The position numbers and the translations under genes are program-made. From Chytridium lagenaria (taxonomy: Eukaryota > Chytridiomycota > Chytridiomycetes > Chytridiales > Chytridiaceae), in contig JAHLKC010000082.1 of the NCBI GenBank assembly GCA_025449115.1, positions 62,001 to 126,000 of the forward strand: a stretch of DNA of 64,000 nucleotides, written 5' to 3'. Under the pieces are notes generated by a model. It was not told the origin of the DNA. It saw only the letters and a list, made by a program, of their open reading frames with translations, and searched no databases. This document shows, in pieces, positions 46,345 to 57,876 of the stretch (its first letter is position 1; every line of letters begins with the position of its first letter).

Positions 46345-46861
46345 TTTCACGTGTTGGTCTTGTTTTTTTATTTTCACATCCAAAACACTTATTGGATTTA
46401 TGAAACTTGGTTGTCTGGGGTTTCTTGCGCGTGTAAACGGCGCTTTTGCTTGTTGTTTTTATGAATGGATATAAACGTACGAATAAGACTTTATTTGTTT
46501 TTGTTATATCCTCGTCACTGCCGTTCGAGAATTGTTATGATCAAAAATTGCCTGCTCTGACGACTCCACGAAGTCCCCGTTCATCCAAATTCATCATCAG
46601 ATCAAACTCATACACAGGTGGAACCCTCTTGTCGCATAAGATATATAAAAATCAATCCATCCATCTCTTTTCGTCCTTAAACCTCTTTCAGTATATTTGC
46701 AAGGCCACCGCCCTGCAGATTCAGAGCTGGAAATTCATCTATACGTAAATGAATAGGGATCCAACGTATTAAATGTATTAATAGTAGTGTCTAGAGTAGT
46801 GATTTTAGAATGCTTTTAATTCACGTTTATTGACATACACAAATACACAAACTTGGATTTT
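46345..46861. other. convergent 3' region, right spacer of the palindrome
   Basis: 517 bp between the ends of the right DUF4436 gene and vWA copy B. Nothing recognisable, and no similarity to the left spacer. Confidence 0.5.
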
Positions 46862-49837
46862 TTACTTCTTCACCACGACCTTCTCCACCATCTCCACCAA
46901 ATCCTTCCACCTCTCCTCCCCAACCTCCTTCACTCCACACTTCACAGCCTTAACCTCCATCATCTCCCACTCCTCCTCCAGCCCCACCAACAACTTCCTC
47001 ATCACAACAACCCCAATTGCGCAATAAACACTCACACTCCCAAACAACCCAACCCACGCAGCGACAGCATCTTCCACACCTGCCAATGTCGCAACAGCAG
47101 CATCAAAAGATCCATCGAAATTCTGACACCCCGCAAGACTTTGTAGCAGCTCATCCTTGGTTTGCACGTTCCCCAAAACATCCTTCTTCTCATCTCCGAC
47201 ATCATCAACACACTCAACACTATCATAACTACATTCACCAGCATATTCCATCAAATCCTCATCCTTCTCCTTCTTTGACTTCATCATGGAAAACATCCCA
47301 CCCAAAAATCCCGACTTTTTCATAGGCGCCACAGATTCCTTCTCCACCTTCTCTTCTACAACCGATGAGCGCTTCCTCGAAACCTTCTTCATCATACCAC
47401 CGCCACCGCGAGATGGTGGAGCTGACATCGTTGGGGCCGACATCATCGCCGCGGAATATGAGGGCATAGCTTGCATAGGAGCTGGTGGTGCGGAATAGGA
47501 AGGAGCACCTGGGGAGCCTCCGAATGACATAGCTTGAACCTGCGGCGCGCTGTTGAACGACAACGAAGACCGCATGCGCATAAAGCTGGCGGGTTTAGGA
47601 GTAGGGCGTAAAGGCGGGATCATGAAAACGCCACGTTTCGACTCCACTTGTTTCTCGGTATCGGTTTCCCTCTGTTCCTTCACCCCTCCTTCGCGGTCTA
47701 CAACGATGAAGGATGTGAATTTGGAGGCGAGCCCGTATTTGACGCCGAGGTGGACGGTTTCGGATTTGAGGACCGAGAGAGGGACGGGACCGGTGAAGTG
47801 GGGGGTGAGGTGAGAGGTGGAGTCGGTCAGGTCGCGTATCAAGTTACGGGCTGCGAGAGTGTGGAGGGTTGTGCCGGGGGTGGAAGGGAGGAGAGGAAGG
47901 GTGAGGCTGAGTGGACCATCGGTGGATTTGCCAGTGAGGGTGATGTGAGTGGGGAGGGGGATGGAGGGGTCGAGGATAGCATAGCACTGTAAAAATCGAG
48001 AAACGCGTTAAAACACGAAAAATAAAAGTAAAATGGACCGTGCGAGTAACAAAAAAGAAACTTACGTTAAACCTTGCACCAGGCCACAGCTTGGGAACGA
48101 CAAATGGGGCCTGCTGAACCATCCTTGCATATTTGGGGACTTTTGGCGCGGGTGGCTTTACAGGAACCTTCTCTTTGGAAAAGAAACTCATTGTTTTCTT
48201 TTCCTCCTTGACCTCCTCGACCATCTCAAACTCTTCATCCACCACATCACCCTTCCATCCACCCGTCCAGTCAATCTTGTAATCAACCACAGGCGGCAAC
48301 ACCGCCGCCTTCAACATTTTGATCACCTTGGCCTTAATCTTCTCATCCTCACCCACAAACTCTGCAAACCCTCCTCCAACTCTCGCAATACCCTCCACAA
48401 GATGATGCGACACATCATTCCCAATCCCCAAACCAAACACCCTCAAAACGTGTCCCCTTTCTCCCATTTCACAGTCTCCATCTTGACGCTCTCCAACAAA
48501 CTCTCAACATTCCACACCTCCCCATCTGTCATCACCACCACGTTTGTCGGCATATCCGTACGTCGACTCTTGAACACTCCATCAAGCGCCGCTTCGATCT
48601 CTGTACCCCCAAGATCCGCTTGAAGGTTCGCCACATGTTTTTCGGCTGTCGCGAGTGTTGACGCGGTGTATTCGACGGAACGTGGGAAGAGGAGTTGATG
48701 GGTGGATCCGAAACCGATAATGTTGAAATAACTGCCCGCAGGGATGGATTTGAGGAAGAGGTGGAGAGCTTGAGAGGCTTGGTGGATTTTACTACCAGAC
48801 ATGGAACCGGAACGGTCGACGAGAATGACGAGTTCAGTGCGGATCTGCAGGGTTGAAGTTAGTATTTTACAACACCACACCACAGACAGTATGAGGGCTT
48901 CAAGTGAAAAGAACACGTACCTCGTTCAAAGCGAACCTTGGAACCATTGTAAGCCCGATCGCATGCGTTCCATCAACCGGATGTCTCTCCATCATGCAGA
49001 CAGGCTTATCCATGTCTTTCACTTTCACCACAACCACAACCTCCTTATCCCAATTCATCCCCTCACTCTCCAGCGTCACGAGAGCTTTGCGGGGATCAAA
49101 CTCGTCAGTCTCAACCTCTCCCCTCCCAACCATCACCGACACGGAGGAATGCGATGGACTGCGAATTGAAATAACGGGGGTGGCCATTTCAATGGATAGA
49201 GTCATGGAGGGAGGTTCTGATGTGGGTTTAGTGGAGATGGTGGATGTGGTGAGGCTTGTGGGAGGACGGGGTCGCCGTAACGTGGATGAACGGATTTCGA
49301 GAGGAGGGTGAAGCGAAGTTCGTCAGATTCGGCGTCATGGGATAGTTCTTGGATGTACGAAATGTGGGTAGTGATAGAGGAGGTAGGAGTGACGTCCATA
49401 TTTCCAAGGATACCTGGAAAACTATAAAGTAGTGTTAGCGTTGATACAAAAAGTGACCAGTAAGATGATGTCAAACGATCACGTACCATCCTCCTGCTGC
49501 TGCTCCAACACTGCCGCAACACGTCCCTCATTCACAGCCTTTGTATACTCTTCCCTAGCTTCCTCCTTTTCCTTCACGCTTCCCTTTACTCTGCGACCAT
49601 CAATGTCGCAGTCAAAGGCGCAGACTGCCGCATTCTCGGGAGTGGGAACTGGTAGACGACTTCCACGTTGTCTTGTGTTTTGAAGGACGATGGAAGTCGG
49701 AACGTCTGTGAGATTGTGACGCGAGTGGATGCATTGACGATGGTTGCGGATGCAGAGGTGGACACGGAAGCGATGGGACGAGGTTGTGGTAGTTGGATGA
49801 GGATGTAGCCGATGCGTGTAGGTGTGAATGAGACCAT
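46862..49837 (-). CDS. VIT + von Willebrand factor A domain protein, copy B
   Basis: Mirror copy of the gene at 36873. The ATG at 49837 gives MVSFTPTRIGYILIQLPQP, a clean N-terminus that shows copy A's first codons are shifted. It has the same VIT domain (KEKEEAREEYTKAVNEGR), the same introns (about 49426-49492 and 48846-48919), and the same vWA with MIDAS DRSGSMSG and VVMTDGEVWNVESLLESV. Here IARVGGGFAEFVGEDEKIKA and MLKAAVLPPVVDYKIDWTGG read in frame. After PPLRP (near 47603) the sequence leaves copy A: a Met/Ser/Ala/Pro-rich linker, KKSGFLGGMFSMMKSKKEKD, then the conserved but diverged C-terminal block DGSFDAAVATLAG..FGSVSVYCAIGVVVMRK, ending at 46862. One C is missing near 48450, in the codons after GDTF, relative to copy A. 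Confidence 0.87.
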
Positions 49838-50252
49838 TGTTGTTCAGTTGCAAGGTGGTCAGATAACGTGAGTAGTGTTGAGAGAGATAAAGTGAAGTAG
49901 TGTTGAGCGTGGTAGTAATGAATTTGGAGGTGGAAAGAAGGCCCTTTTATACCGCAGGTTTGAGGCTTGACTTGTCAGCAAGAAACAAACCCCGCCGTTG
50001 ATGAACGTATTTGATTGGCTGAACAAGAGTCGGATACCTCGAATTCAATTAGTGAATTGGGTACTTGACAATCTCGGAATGATATTGGGGGACTTTGCCT
50101 GATGAGCAGCAAATTGCCAGAAAAGGCTGTTTCAAAATAAAAGATTTCTCAATGAAAAAATAAGGGGATTAAAAAATGTCCGATGATATTGTTGATAAAG
50201 TAGTTCTAGGGCCATTGAAATGAATAGGTGAAAAGTAAAACTGTTATTTTCG
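47603..50252 (-). repeat. right arm (high-identity part) of a large inverted repeat
   Basis: Reverse complement of 36465-39089. The match includes untranslated leader, TATA and CCAAT boxes and introns, so it is not held by protein selection. It ends on the inner side at GGGCGTAAA (47603-47611) and on the outer side near 50252. Confidence 0.95.
49944..50018 (-). promoter_or_regulatory. TATA and CCAAT boxes of vWA gene copy B
   Basis: Minus-strand TATAAAAG (49944-49951) and CCAAT (50014-50018), matching copy A in order and spacing. Confidence 0.7.
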
Positions 50253-50462
50253 TTCTCTGGTTTATGTGACATTTTAGTATAATCTCGCGTAAGAGTATTC
50301 CCATAAACGCTGTCTTTGCAATTAATGAGACATTGAAGAAATGAACGCTAAATACTTATAACCGAATACACAAAGCGTAACGACAGAAAGAAAAAAATAT
50401 ATCATGCGCGCTACCTAATCTATTTACAATGTAGATGGCAACATCCTGCCCTCCTCATTTCA

Positions 50463-53400
50463 TTAGGTACTATGTCCAGTTCCCACAACGGACATGGTGG
50501 GTTCCTTGGTTGCTCCGGTCACCCTAGACTTATCCTCCCTCGTCGACCTTCGTTGCGCCATCCTCACAGTATGCCTTAACCCATTTTCCAATAAACTTAA
50601 CTGCTCGGCAGATTGAGTCCATAGCATGAATGTGCTTCTTGGGAGAAACAATGTGACGGAACGACGGTTGGGATCGCGTCCCGCAACCTCCGTGACCGCT
50701 GATTCTTTAGCCTGTTGAGTTGACTGCACCCGGATTGAATGCTCTTCAATATCTTGAAGTGGGTAATAATGTACTCGATGCGTTTCCAGCTTTACACATG
50801 GTTATTAAGCTAATAGTTATTCAGACTTACTTCTATAAGGACAATCATGTGTATCGAGCCTCTTTCTACAAAGGACGCGAAAACGGCTTGTTTTGGAGTC
50901 CAATCAAACAACCGTCGGCGTTGTAATTTTAGTTTGCCCTAATGTCAATATTAAGCAACAGACGGAAGGAAATAACCTACTATTGGAGCAATGGTTTCGC
51001 TGTAAAAACCTCCTTCAACTGCGAAAATATTTGACTTCGCTAATGTTCGGTCATTCTTATCATATAAAGTTGACATTATGGAAGCACCAAACGAAAGCGC
51101 GAGTTTCAGGAGAAGCTAGGCAAATTCTGTTAATAAAAATATTGGTACTTGCTATATTACTGTAATGAGTCGTTTTAGAATGGTTCCATTGATAAGAACG
51201 CTTATTCCAATGTATCCTACCATGCATATCAAAGAAAACTAAACATTTTAGAATTATTTTGTTAACCGTATACCCTAGCGAACCGGTTGACGCTGTGATG
51301 TCGGCGAGATGGCGACCTTGAGAAAAAGTAGCACAGCAACACAAGAAGTGTGAGAAAAGCGTATAGTGGAAACCAGCCACGAGAATACTGCGCTGCACAT
51401 TCCTAAATAGAGAAATGAAAGATATCAGCATCGAGGAAGGTGTCGAAGCCAGCATATGTACATAAATAAAGTAACTGTCACTGAATTCAAATCGGACGAT
51501 ATCTTCCTTTACTGACAGGTCCATCCATTTTCAATATCAACATAGACAGGAAAATGGACCAATGATGGAAGCAGCTAGTCGGCTTATGGGCATTGGGCGT
51601 CCAGTTTCAAAATAATTAGAATGGAATGAGTCAACGCGAAAACTCTTAAATGCTAGCGCTCTGAAAATGTTAACTTATGACAATATTTGAAACCCACCCA
51701 TACAAAATTGAGAGCGCCGAGAAGTGAAGATAATTTGTGTTTTGACATTTGAAAATGTCCATTCGACCATGGGAAAAGAAAACCGAGGACGTCAGGAGAA
51801 TGGAGCTTGTAAGTACGGAAAAAGAAATGAGGGGTTCAATAAGGACAGGACGAAGTATAATTTTTTGAAGGGCGTAAAGAATGAGAATGATGTTGCAGAT
51901 GGCTAGCCCAGTCACAAAAAAGCTCATCCATGATTTTGAGTCGATAAAAAGCTCTAAATTATTAGCAAAGCGTTACTTTCAACCAGGTTGTATAACTTGA
52001 AACTACCTGTAAGAACTGGACCATCTGGTGGCGGGGTGGATGAACCTTAGTGGGTCAGAAGATTTCGCCAAATGCTCTTTTCTTACCTCCATTAAACACA
52101 GGCTTCTTCAAAAAAATAATACTGGCAGTATCCGTAGCAGCGATTGCAAAGGCATCACTCTTCGGATATACGTACAGATCCTCCATTGATTTTTTCGTTA
52201 TAGAAAAATAAAGATAGGGGGATTTTCGAGTACCGTCGTTTGTAAACTCGAGCGGTTCACCAGTCGTCCCTACATAGCCTTTTTAAATTAGCGTGTTAAG
52301 TGGATAGAATTCTAACCTGTGTATTGAAACTTGGATGATACAAAGGTTTCGCGAAATCTGGGGTCATGTAGCATATTTGGAGTCAGACTGGGGTTTTTTT
52401 TGCAACTCCTTTAATTCAATTGTTTCAATGACGGGAAAACACTGGAAACCAAGTTAAAAATAAAAAGTTTCTTACCGCATCAAATCCATATAACATCGTT
52501 TTCACACAATCAAAGACCTGGCCACCGCTAAAACCGGGGTTCCCTTTAGCCTCCTCGAACCTTCAGATTCCACAAGTCAGTTCTGTGTAAATAAAATCAG
52601 ACGAACAAACCAGAGAGGATGTGTCTTGTTCATTTGCTTCCAGAACTTCTTCTTATATCTCTCATACGGCATTGATTCAGATGGATACATAGGAGTGGAA
52701 ATGAGAAAGCCCTCTCCTACGGCTAGCTTCCATTCCATGTCTAAATAAGGATCATAAGTTTGTTCATCCTAGCTTGCGTATCTTGCCTGGGTCATTCGGA
52801 GTAACAATAGGAGCGTTAAGACCCATCCAGACGTAGTTGGGCCCAGTCAGCCCGTACTTTGCAGCCGCGTAGTAAAATCCACTGATATCCTCTGGAAGCA
52901 GAGATACAAATATATAACGGATATTGTGCCTTGCGATAGTGGACAAGATATGATCAAATTTCTTTGATACGATGACGTCGCTGGTAATTCTAACACTGGC
53001 CGCTATGAGAATACCTCCTTCACGAAGCCCTTTTTCGACATCTTTGCTTACTAAAATTGAATAAGGACAAACGGTGCAAGAATGAAATTTACCGGAAGCG
53101 CTAAATGTATCGGTTCCAGCGACCAAGATAACCCGATTTACTTCAAATCTGTGGAGAAGGTTGGCCGTAAAGCTACCATACCCCTCGCCTACTTCCATAC
53201 GAAAAAAATAGCCGTAATTTCTTCGATCAGCGAGCCTTCGTAAATAGAGTTTAAAAACGACTCATCCTATATGAGATCTGCAATTTCCTAACCTTGGAGA
53301 AGCCTGCGTTGCCCCACAAAATGGAACTTTCAGCTGAGATGCTACTCCAGCCGTAAAGCTTTTGATGAATAAGGTAAAGCTTGTGACATAACTTTAACTT

Positions 53401-54055
53401 ACATTGTCTACAATAAGTTAATACAAAACCCAGGTCAAATGAGTTTTACCGTTCGACTATACACGTCTCCAATAATTCCAGCAACTTTATGTAAAACTTT
53501 AGTATGCGTAAAGGAGGAACATGGTTAACTTACCCGGTTTCCCTATAATGGCATCATACAGAGCAGCCGATGCGTAACCTCCAGAATCTACTATTGGAAA
53601 CAGATCCGGGCTCGTAAATTCAGGGTCCCACATATTAACTTTAATCATATTGATACGAACGCCCTGAAGAGAGGGTGGGATACTGGTGCCATCATCCACA
53701 GCAGCCTTAAGACTCTCTTAGCAAATGGTTTCCTGTAAATACGAAGTAAAGCTAAATACACCTCTGCCGCCGCATTAAAGCTTGCCACCTTAACACCCAA
53801 GAAAGATATTAAGAATAGTCTCGTTTGACTTCTCGTGAAAAGAGACGATACTACCTCCGCATACAGATGTCCCTGCGTGTAGTTCCAGCCATAGTCTGGC
53901 ACCGAAAAAGGTAGAAACAAAATAAAATTTAGCTCTGGAGGTGGTGGAGGTGGTGGAGGGGATGAGGGAAGAGTAAGTGCGGTCTGACTCTCGACAACTT
54001 GGATGGCGGCATACGACGCCATCAGCTGCAGAAGCAGACCTGACGTCGTCCACAT
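50463..54055 (-). CDS. class C (GABA-B-like) GPCR, tandem copy 1
   Basis: Seven-TM receptor with an extracellular Venus-flytrap (periplasmic-binding-like, ANF-receptor) ligand domain; many small exons. The ATG at 54055 gives a signal peptide (MWTTSGLLLQLMASYAAIQV), a poly-Pro stretch, then ELNFILFLPFSVPDY and FNAAAEVYLALL. Ligand-domain blocks: IPPSLQGVRINMIKVNMWDP, SGGYASAALYDAI, FEVNRVILVAGTDTFSASG, ILSTIARHNIRYIFVSLLPE and YYAAAKYGLTGPNYVWMGLN (52800-53700). TM exons: MSFFVTGLAICNIILILYAL, LIEPLISFSVLTSSILLTSS, KCQNTNYLHFSAL (51690-51927), then VQRSILVAGFHYTLFSHFL (about 51350-51405) and FDWTPKQAVFASFVERGSIH (about 50850-50930). The cytoplasmic tail holds RRSVTLFLPRSTFMLWTQSA and ends at 50463. 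The ligand is unknown. Exon borders are approximate. Confidence 0.78.
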
Positions 54056-54214
54056 CTTCAGCCCACCTCAACCACCAGATATTTGTCAGTCGAAAATATG
54101 ACAATTCATCCAATTGAGAATGTTTATTGCTTGGATGCTGAGGATGGAGGGTGTTCGCTGAAAGAATAGGACCTCGCTCTTTCCCTCTCTTCAAATGTGC
54201 AAAGATTGTGAAGC

Positions 54215-57200
54215 TTATGGAGTTGGCATTGATATCTTGACAGTCAGCCGCATGGAGGTACCAGGCATCGAGATGTACAGCATTGACTTTCTGGGTTGAT
54301 CAGCAGATGCATTCTGGGTGGACTCCATGGTTTGAGCGTCTCGAAGAATGTAGATATGAACCTTTTCAGACTTACAATATGTGGAGCACGTAATAAGAAA
54401 GAAATAGTTTGACATGACACAATTACCTCGACGAGTTGGAGGACGTGAAACCTTCTCGATATAAAAATGATACCGATTGCCTTTTTGCTGGCACTCCATC
54501 GCATATTTCGGTTCACTTCAAATTTTAACAAGCCCTGAAACTATGTAAGCTATTTAATTACAAAAAATTGTATACTCACGATCACGGTTGCATCTTGGAT
54601 AGTCCCGGTGAAATTGCCATCTGATGCTGTTAAATCTCGCGTCTTTTTGGCGCCCGTATTATCACGACATACCAAAAGAATAGAGAAGAGACTAGTCGCC
54701 AAACACACCGAGAGCCTCAATAGAATCTTTTCCCGATGAGTAAACGATAATGTTGGAAGTTGATGAATTACAGACCAGCAATATCGGTTTTATAAACATT
54801 GGCGGAAGTGCAGCGCATATATATGTTTATACTTATCATGCATGCGAATGAAAACTGACGATAATTAAGAAATAATTCAAAGAAAGAAAATATACCCAAG
54901 AAAATCCTGAAAAGATCCAGCTTTCGGATCCAATGTGTGCAGACCTCGAGCAGAGGCTGCATAGCACAGCAAAAGCGTAAAATACGTAAAGAGCAATCAA
55001 AGGCTCATTGCTTGAAAGAGAAGTATAGCTGCAATCCTGAAAAAGAAATGAGCAATTTTCTGGATTTCACGGTGTCCCACATCATAGACGTTATCACTTG
55101 TAATGCGGAGAGATGATCCAAAACTTATTCGAATAATAAGGATTGGTATAGCTCCACAAGTGCCAACTGTAGCAGCAAAAGGCAGGATTCTTCTCACGCA
55201 GTAGACTCGATTATATACATTATGACGATTCCATGATGCAAATAGCCTTTGTACGCCAACGAGCTGAAACTGAGATTAAATGAACAGTCATAGGTAGTTA
55301 CCTATAAATCAGTGCAAGTCCACAAAACTCGAATTGACAGTCACGCTTGCACTTTTCTTCTGACGGAGCTTCGGTAAACTTCATGTTCGAATATAAAATT
55401 AACATTGCGCCGAGGATTATGATTGCGTGAATTGTGGTATTCGCAATTTCTCCCCTTAATGACTGCAATGAAAAGTGAAAACATGGCGATAGATATAGTG
55501 CAGGCAACCAAGACCAGTAGGGCTTTCAAGATATAGCCCAGTATAGTTTCGGAAGAGATCCAGATGACTAGGAATAACGAAGTGTCGAAATGATTAGAAA
55601 TGCAGAATGACTTGTGTGTTTACTTTTTCTAACCGGGCCACTCGGCGGTGGACTGTCGGTACCTTTTTTTATTTTAAAAAGAAAAAACGGTTACGTACGG
55701 GAAAGAGATATAACGAGAGTTGAAAGACCAAAGAAATTGCAAACCATCAAAAAAGACCGGCTTTCGAATTTCTATCATGGTCTCGAATGTCATCGAGCTC
55801 GAATATCCAAAAGCCTCGTGCACGCCTGGGTTAATAAATCCAAACATATGGCTGCGGTTCATAGTATTGAAAAGATACGGGCTTGTCTAAAGTCAAGAAA
55901 AAGTTGCAGGAAGATATCTTACACTTTTAAATCGCCTTCATCAGATAGTGAGATGACCTCAGAAGATGCACCCGCGTACCCTTTTATTAAGCATTATAAA
56001 ACCAAATGACGAGAGCGATTAATGAATCTAGCCCTACCTGTGTCTGCGAAAATCTTTGGAAGAAGCGTTGCTCGATTTATTGCATTAGTAAGGTTTGAGA
56101 CAGACATCCCCGGAATGCTCTGCAGAACCTAGGACGAATTCAAAATCGCTTTCGGTATGAAAGTACCTCATTGATACCGAATAGCATTGTTTTAATGCAA
56201 TCGTACATCGGTGAACTGTAACGTGAAGGCGGCTGGCCTCCAAAGGTGTTATACCTGTAATTACCATCGAATAGATAAGTTTGTCATTCTTTGGCATGCT
56301 TTATTCACGACATAGAGTTTCTTACCAAGTCGGTTGAGTGCGATTTAGTTGTCCCCAAAAGTTTCTGAGAAACTTCTGCCATAAGAAGTTATCTGGTGGT
56401 AGTGTCAAAGGCACAAGTTGTATGAATCCCTTTGCTTGAGAGACCTTCCATTCTCTCTCTATGTAATTGAAATTTTAGTTTTACAAAAAAAAAGGAATAT
56501 AATTATCTTACCTGGATCGTCGATGTAATTGTTGGCCTATTGAGTAATCTATGAGTTGGTTCAATCATTCAAGAAAGAAGTTACAAAAACAGTATCAGTA
56601 TCAGCTTACCAAATTATACCAAGCCAGATGTAATTTGCTCCCACAAGACCAGCCCTGGCTGCTTCAAAGTAAAGGGCATTAATATCATTTGGGAGCATGA
56701 GGGATATTATGTAATTAACGCGTTGGTTTCGGATAGTCGTGAAAGTCTGATTAAAGTTTTTTGAGGCGAAGGAGGAATCCGGTATAGCCAACGAGAAGGC
56801 TACGATGATATTATTCGCGCGTAGGGTAGCGATCGCCTCCTCATTCACTGAGAGATCATTAAAACCAACTAAATGTAAGACATACTTGACTTGAAGAGAG
56901 CGCCTGCTGCTGCTACCCTAATTCCCACTCTTGTAACCTTCATGTATCGAAGTAGTCTGACGAGATGAATACCCAATCCGTTTCCCGGTTGCATCCTAAA
57001 GAAATGGCTATATTCCCGTTTATTTGAAAAAAAAGGAGCTCCTTGGGCTGGTCCGCAAAAGGGAATCTACCTGAAATTAGAATCACCATAAACGATCAAT
57101 CTTGCCTTTAGGTGAGATGTCATGGCAGCTGAAATTCTTTCATAAATATTAACCTCCAAATCCGAAGATGTCGCTTACTTGGTCTGGACATCCAAATTTT

Positions 57201-57676
57201 AAAAAAACAAGAGGTTAAAATGAGTTTACATAAATTCTTGACAATGAATGATGGGCTCACCATGCCACTTTGAATCTCCCCAACGATGCCGACAACTGGG
57301 GAACTCGTTAAACACTCTAAACTATATCTTTCACCTTTGTTGGTCATTATGGCATCATGAATGGCAGCCGCAGCAAAACCACCATTATTGATGCTTAATG
57401 AAAGTATCCTACTCGTATGGGCGGGATTCCATACGTTTACTCTGATCAAGTTGACTTTAACTCTTGGAAGTACCGACGGCATGCTCGCCACATCTCGAAC
57501 AGCAGCCTGTAGTTTTAGAGTACAGCAAACATTAAACTGACCTCTGCAGCCACATCCATGGCGATTGCATCTCTCCCCAAAGACGGTGATGCGTATGGAA
57601 GAGAAAGCAGGATATTGAGGACTTCTTGCGACCATACTCCGACACCATACAGCAATAAGAGCAGTACCCGTTTCAT
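54215..57676 (-). CDS. class C (GABA-B-like) GPCR, tandem copy 2
   Basis: Paralogue of the flanking receptors, starting 201 bp below copy 3's stop and ending 160 bp above copy 1's start. The ATG at 57676 gives signal peptide MKRVLLLLLYGVGVWSQEVL, then NILLSLPYASP and AIAMDVAAEV. Blocks: MPSVLPRVKVNLIRVNVWNP, NNGGFAAAAIHDAI, VVGIVGEIQSGM; IIVAFSLAIPDSSFASKNF and YFEAARAGLVGANYIWLGII (56620-56850). TM region: LGYILKALLVLVACTISIAM, KCKRDCQFEFCGLALIYR (55310-55540), RHNVYNRVYCVRRILPFAAT (about 55150-55240), and the last helix before IGIIFISRRFHVLQLVE (54450-54490). The short tail ends TVKISMPTP at 54215. The shared K-C(x5-6)F.F.GL.LIY pattern with copy 3 supports common origin. Confidence 0.78.
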
Positions 57677-57876
57677 GTTGCAGCGAAAGAACCGAGTACA
57701 CACATCGAAGGGGACATCCCTGCGGTTAATCCACTCAAATTCGATCGACAACTAAGATTATCATTTAGTAGGATGTTCGCGTTACGGACATTCGGAACCG
57801 GTTAGACATTAATCGCAAATGGTGTATCAGACGATCTGTCATAATCTTAGACTCACTCAAATAGGGTTTATTGAGT

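Noticed and set aside
36465..50252. Inverted arms as terminal inverted repeats of a giant transposon
   Set aside because: The arms contain a host-type gene with introns and promoter. I see no transposase, integrase or tyrosine recombinase between them and no obvious target-site duplication at 36460 and 50253.
55614..56009. 131-codon plus-strand frame opposite GPCR copy 2
   Set aside because: It lies antisense to the receptor's membrane-proximal exons, which show paralogue conservation; no independent support.
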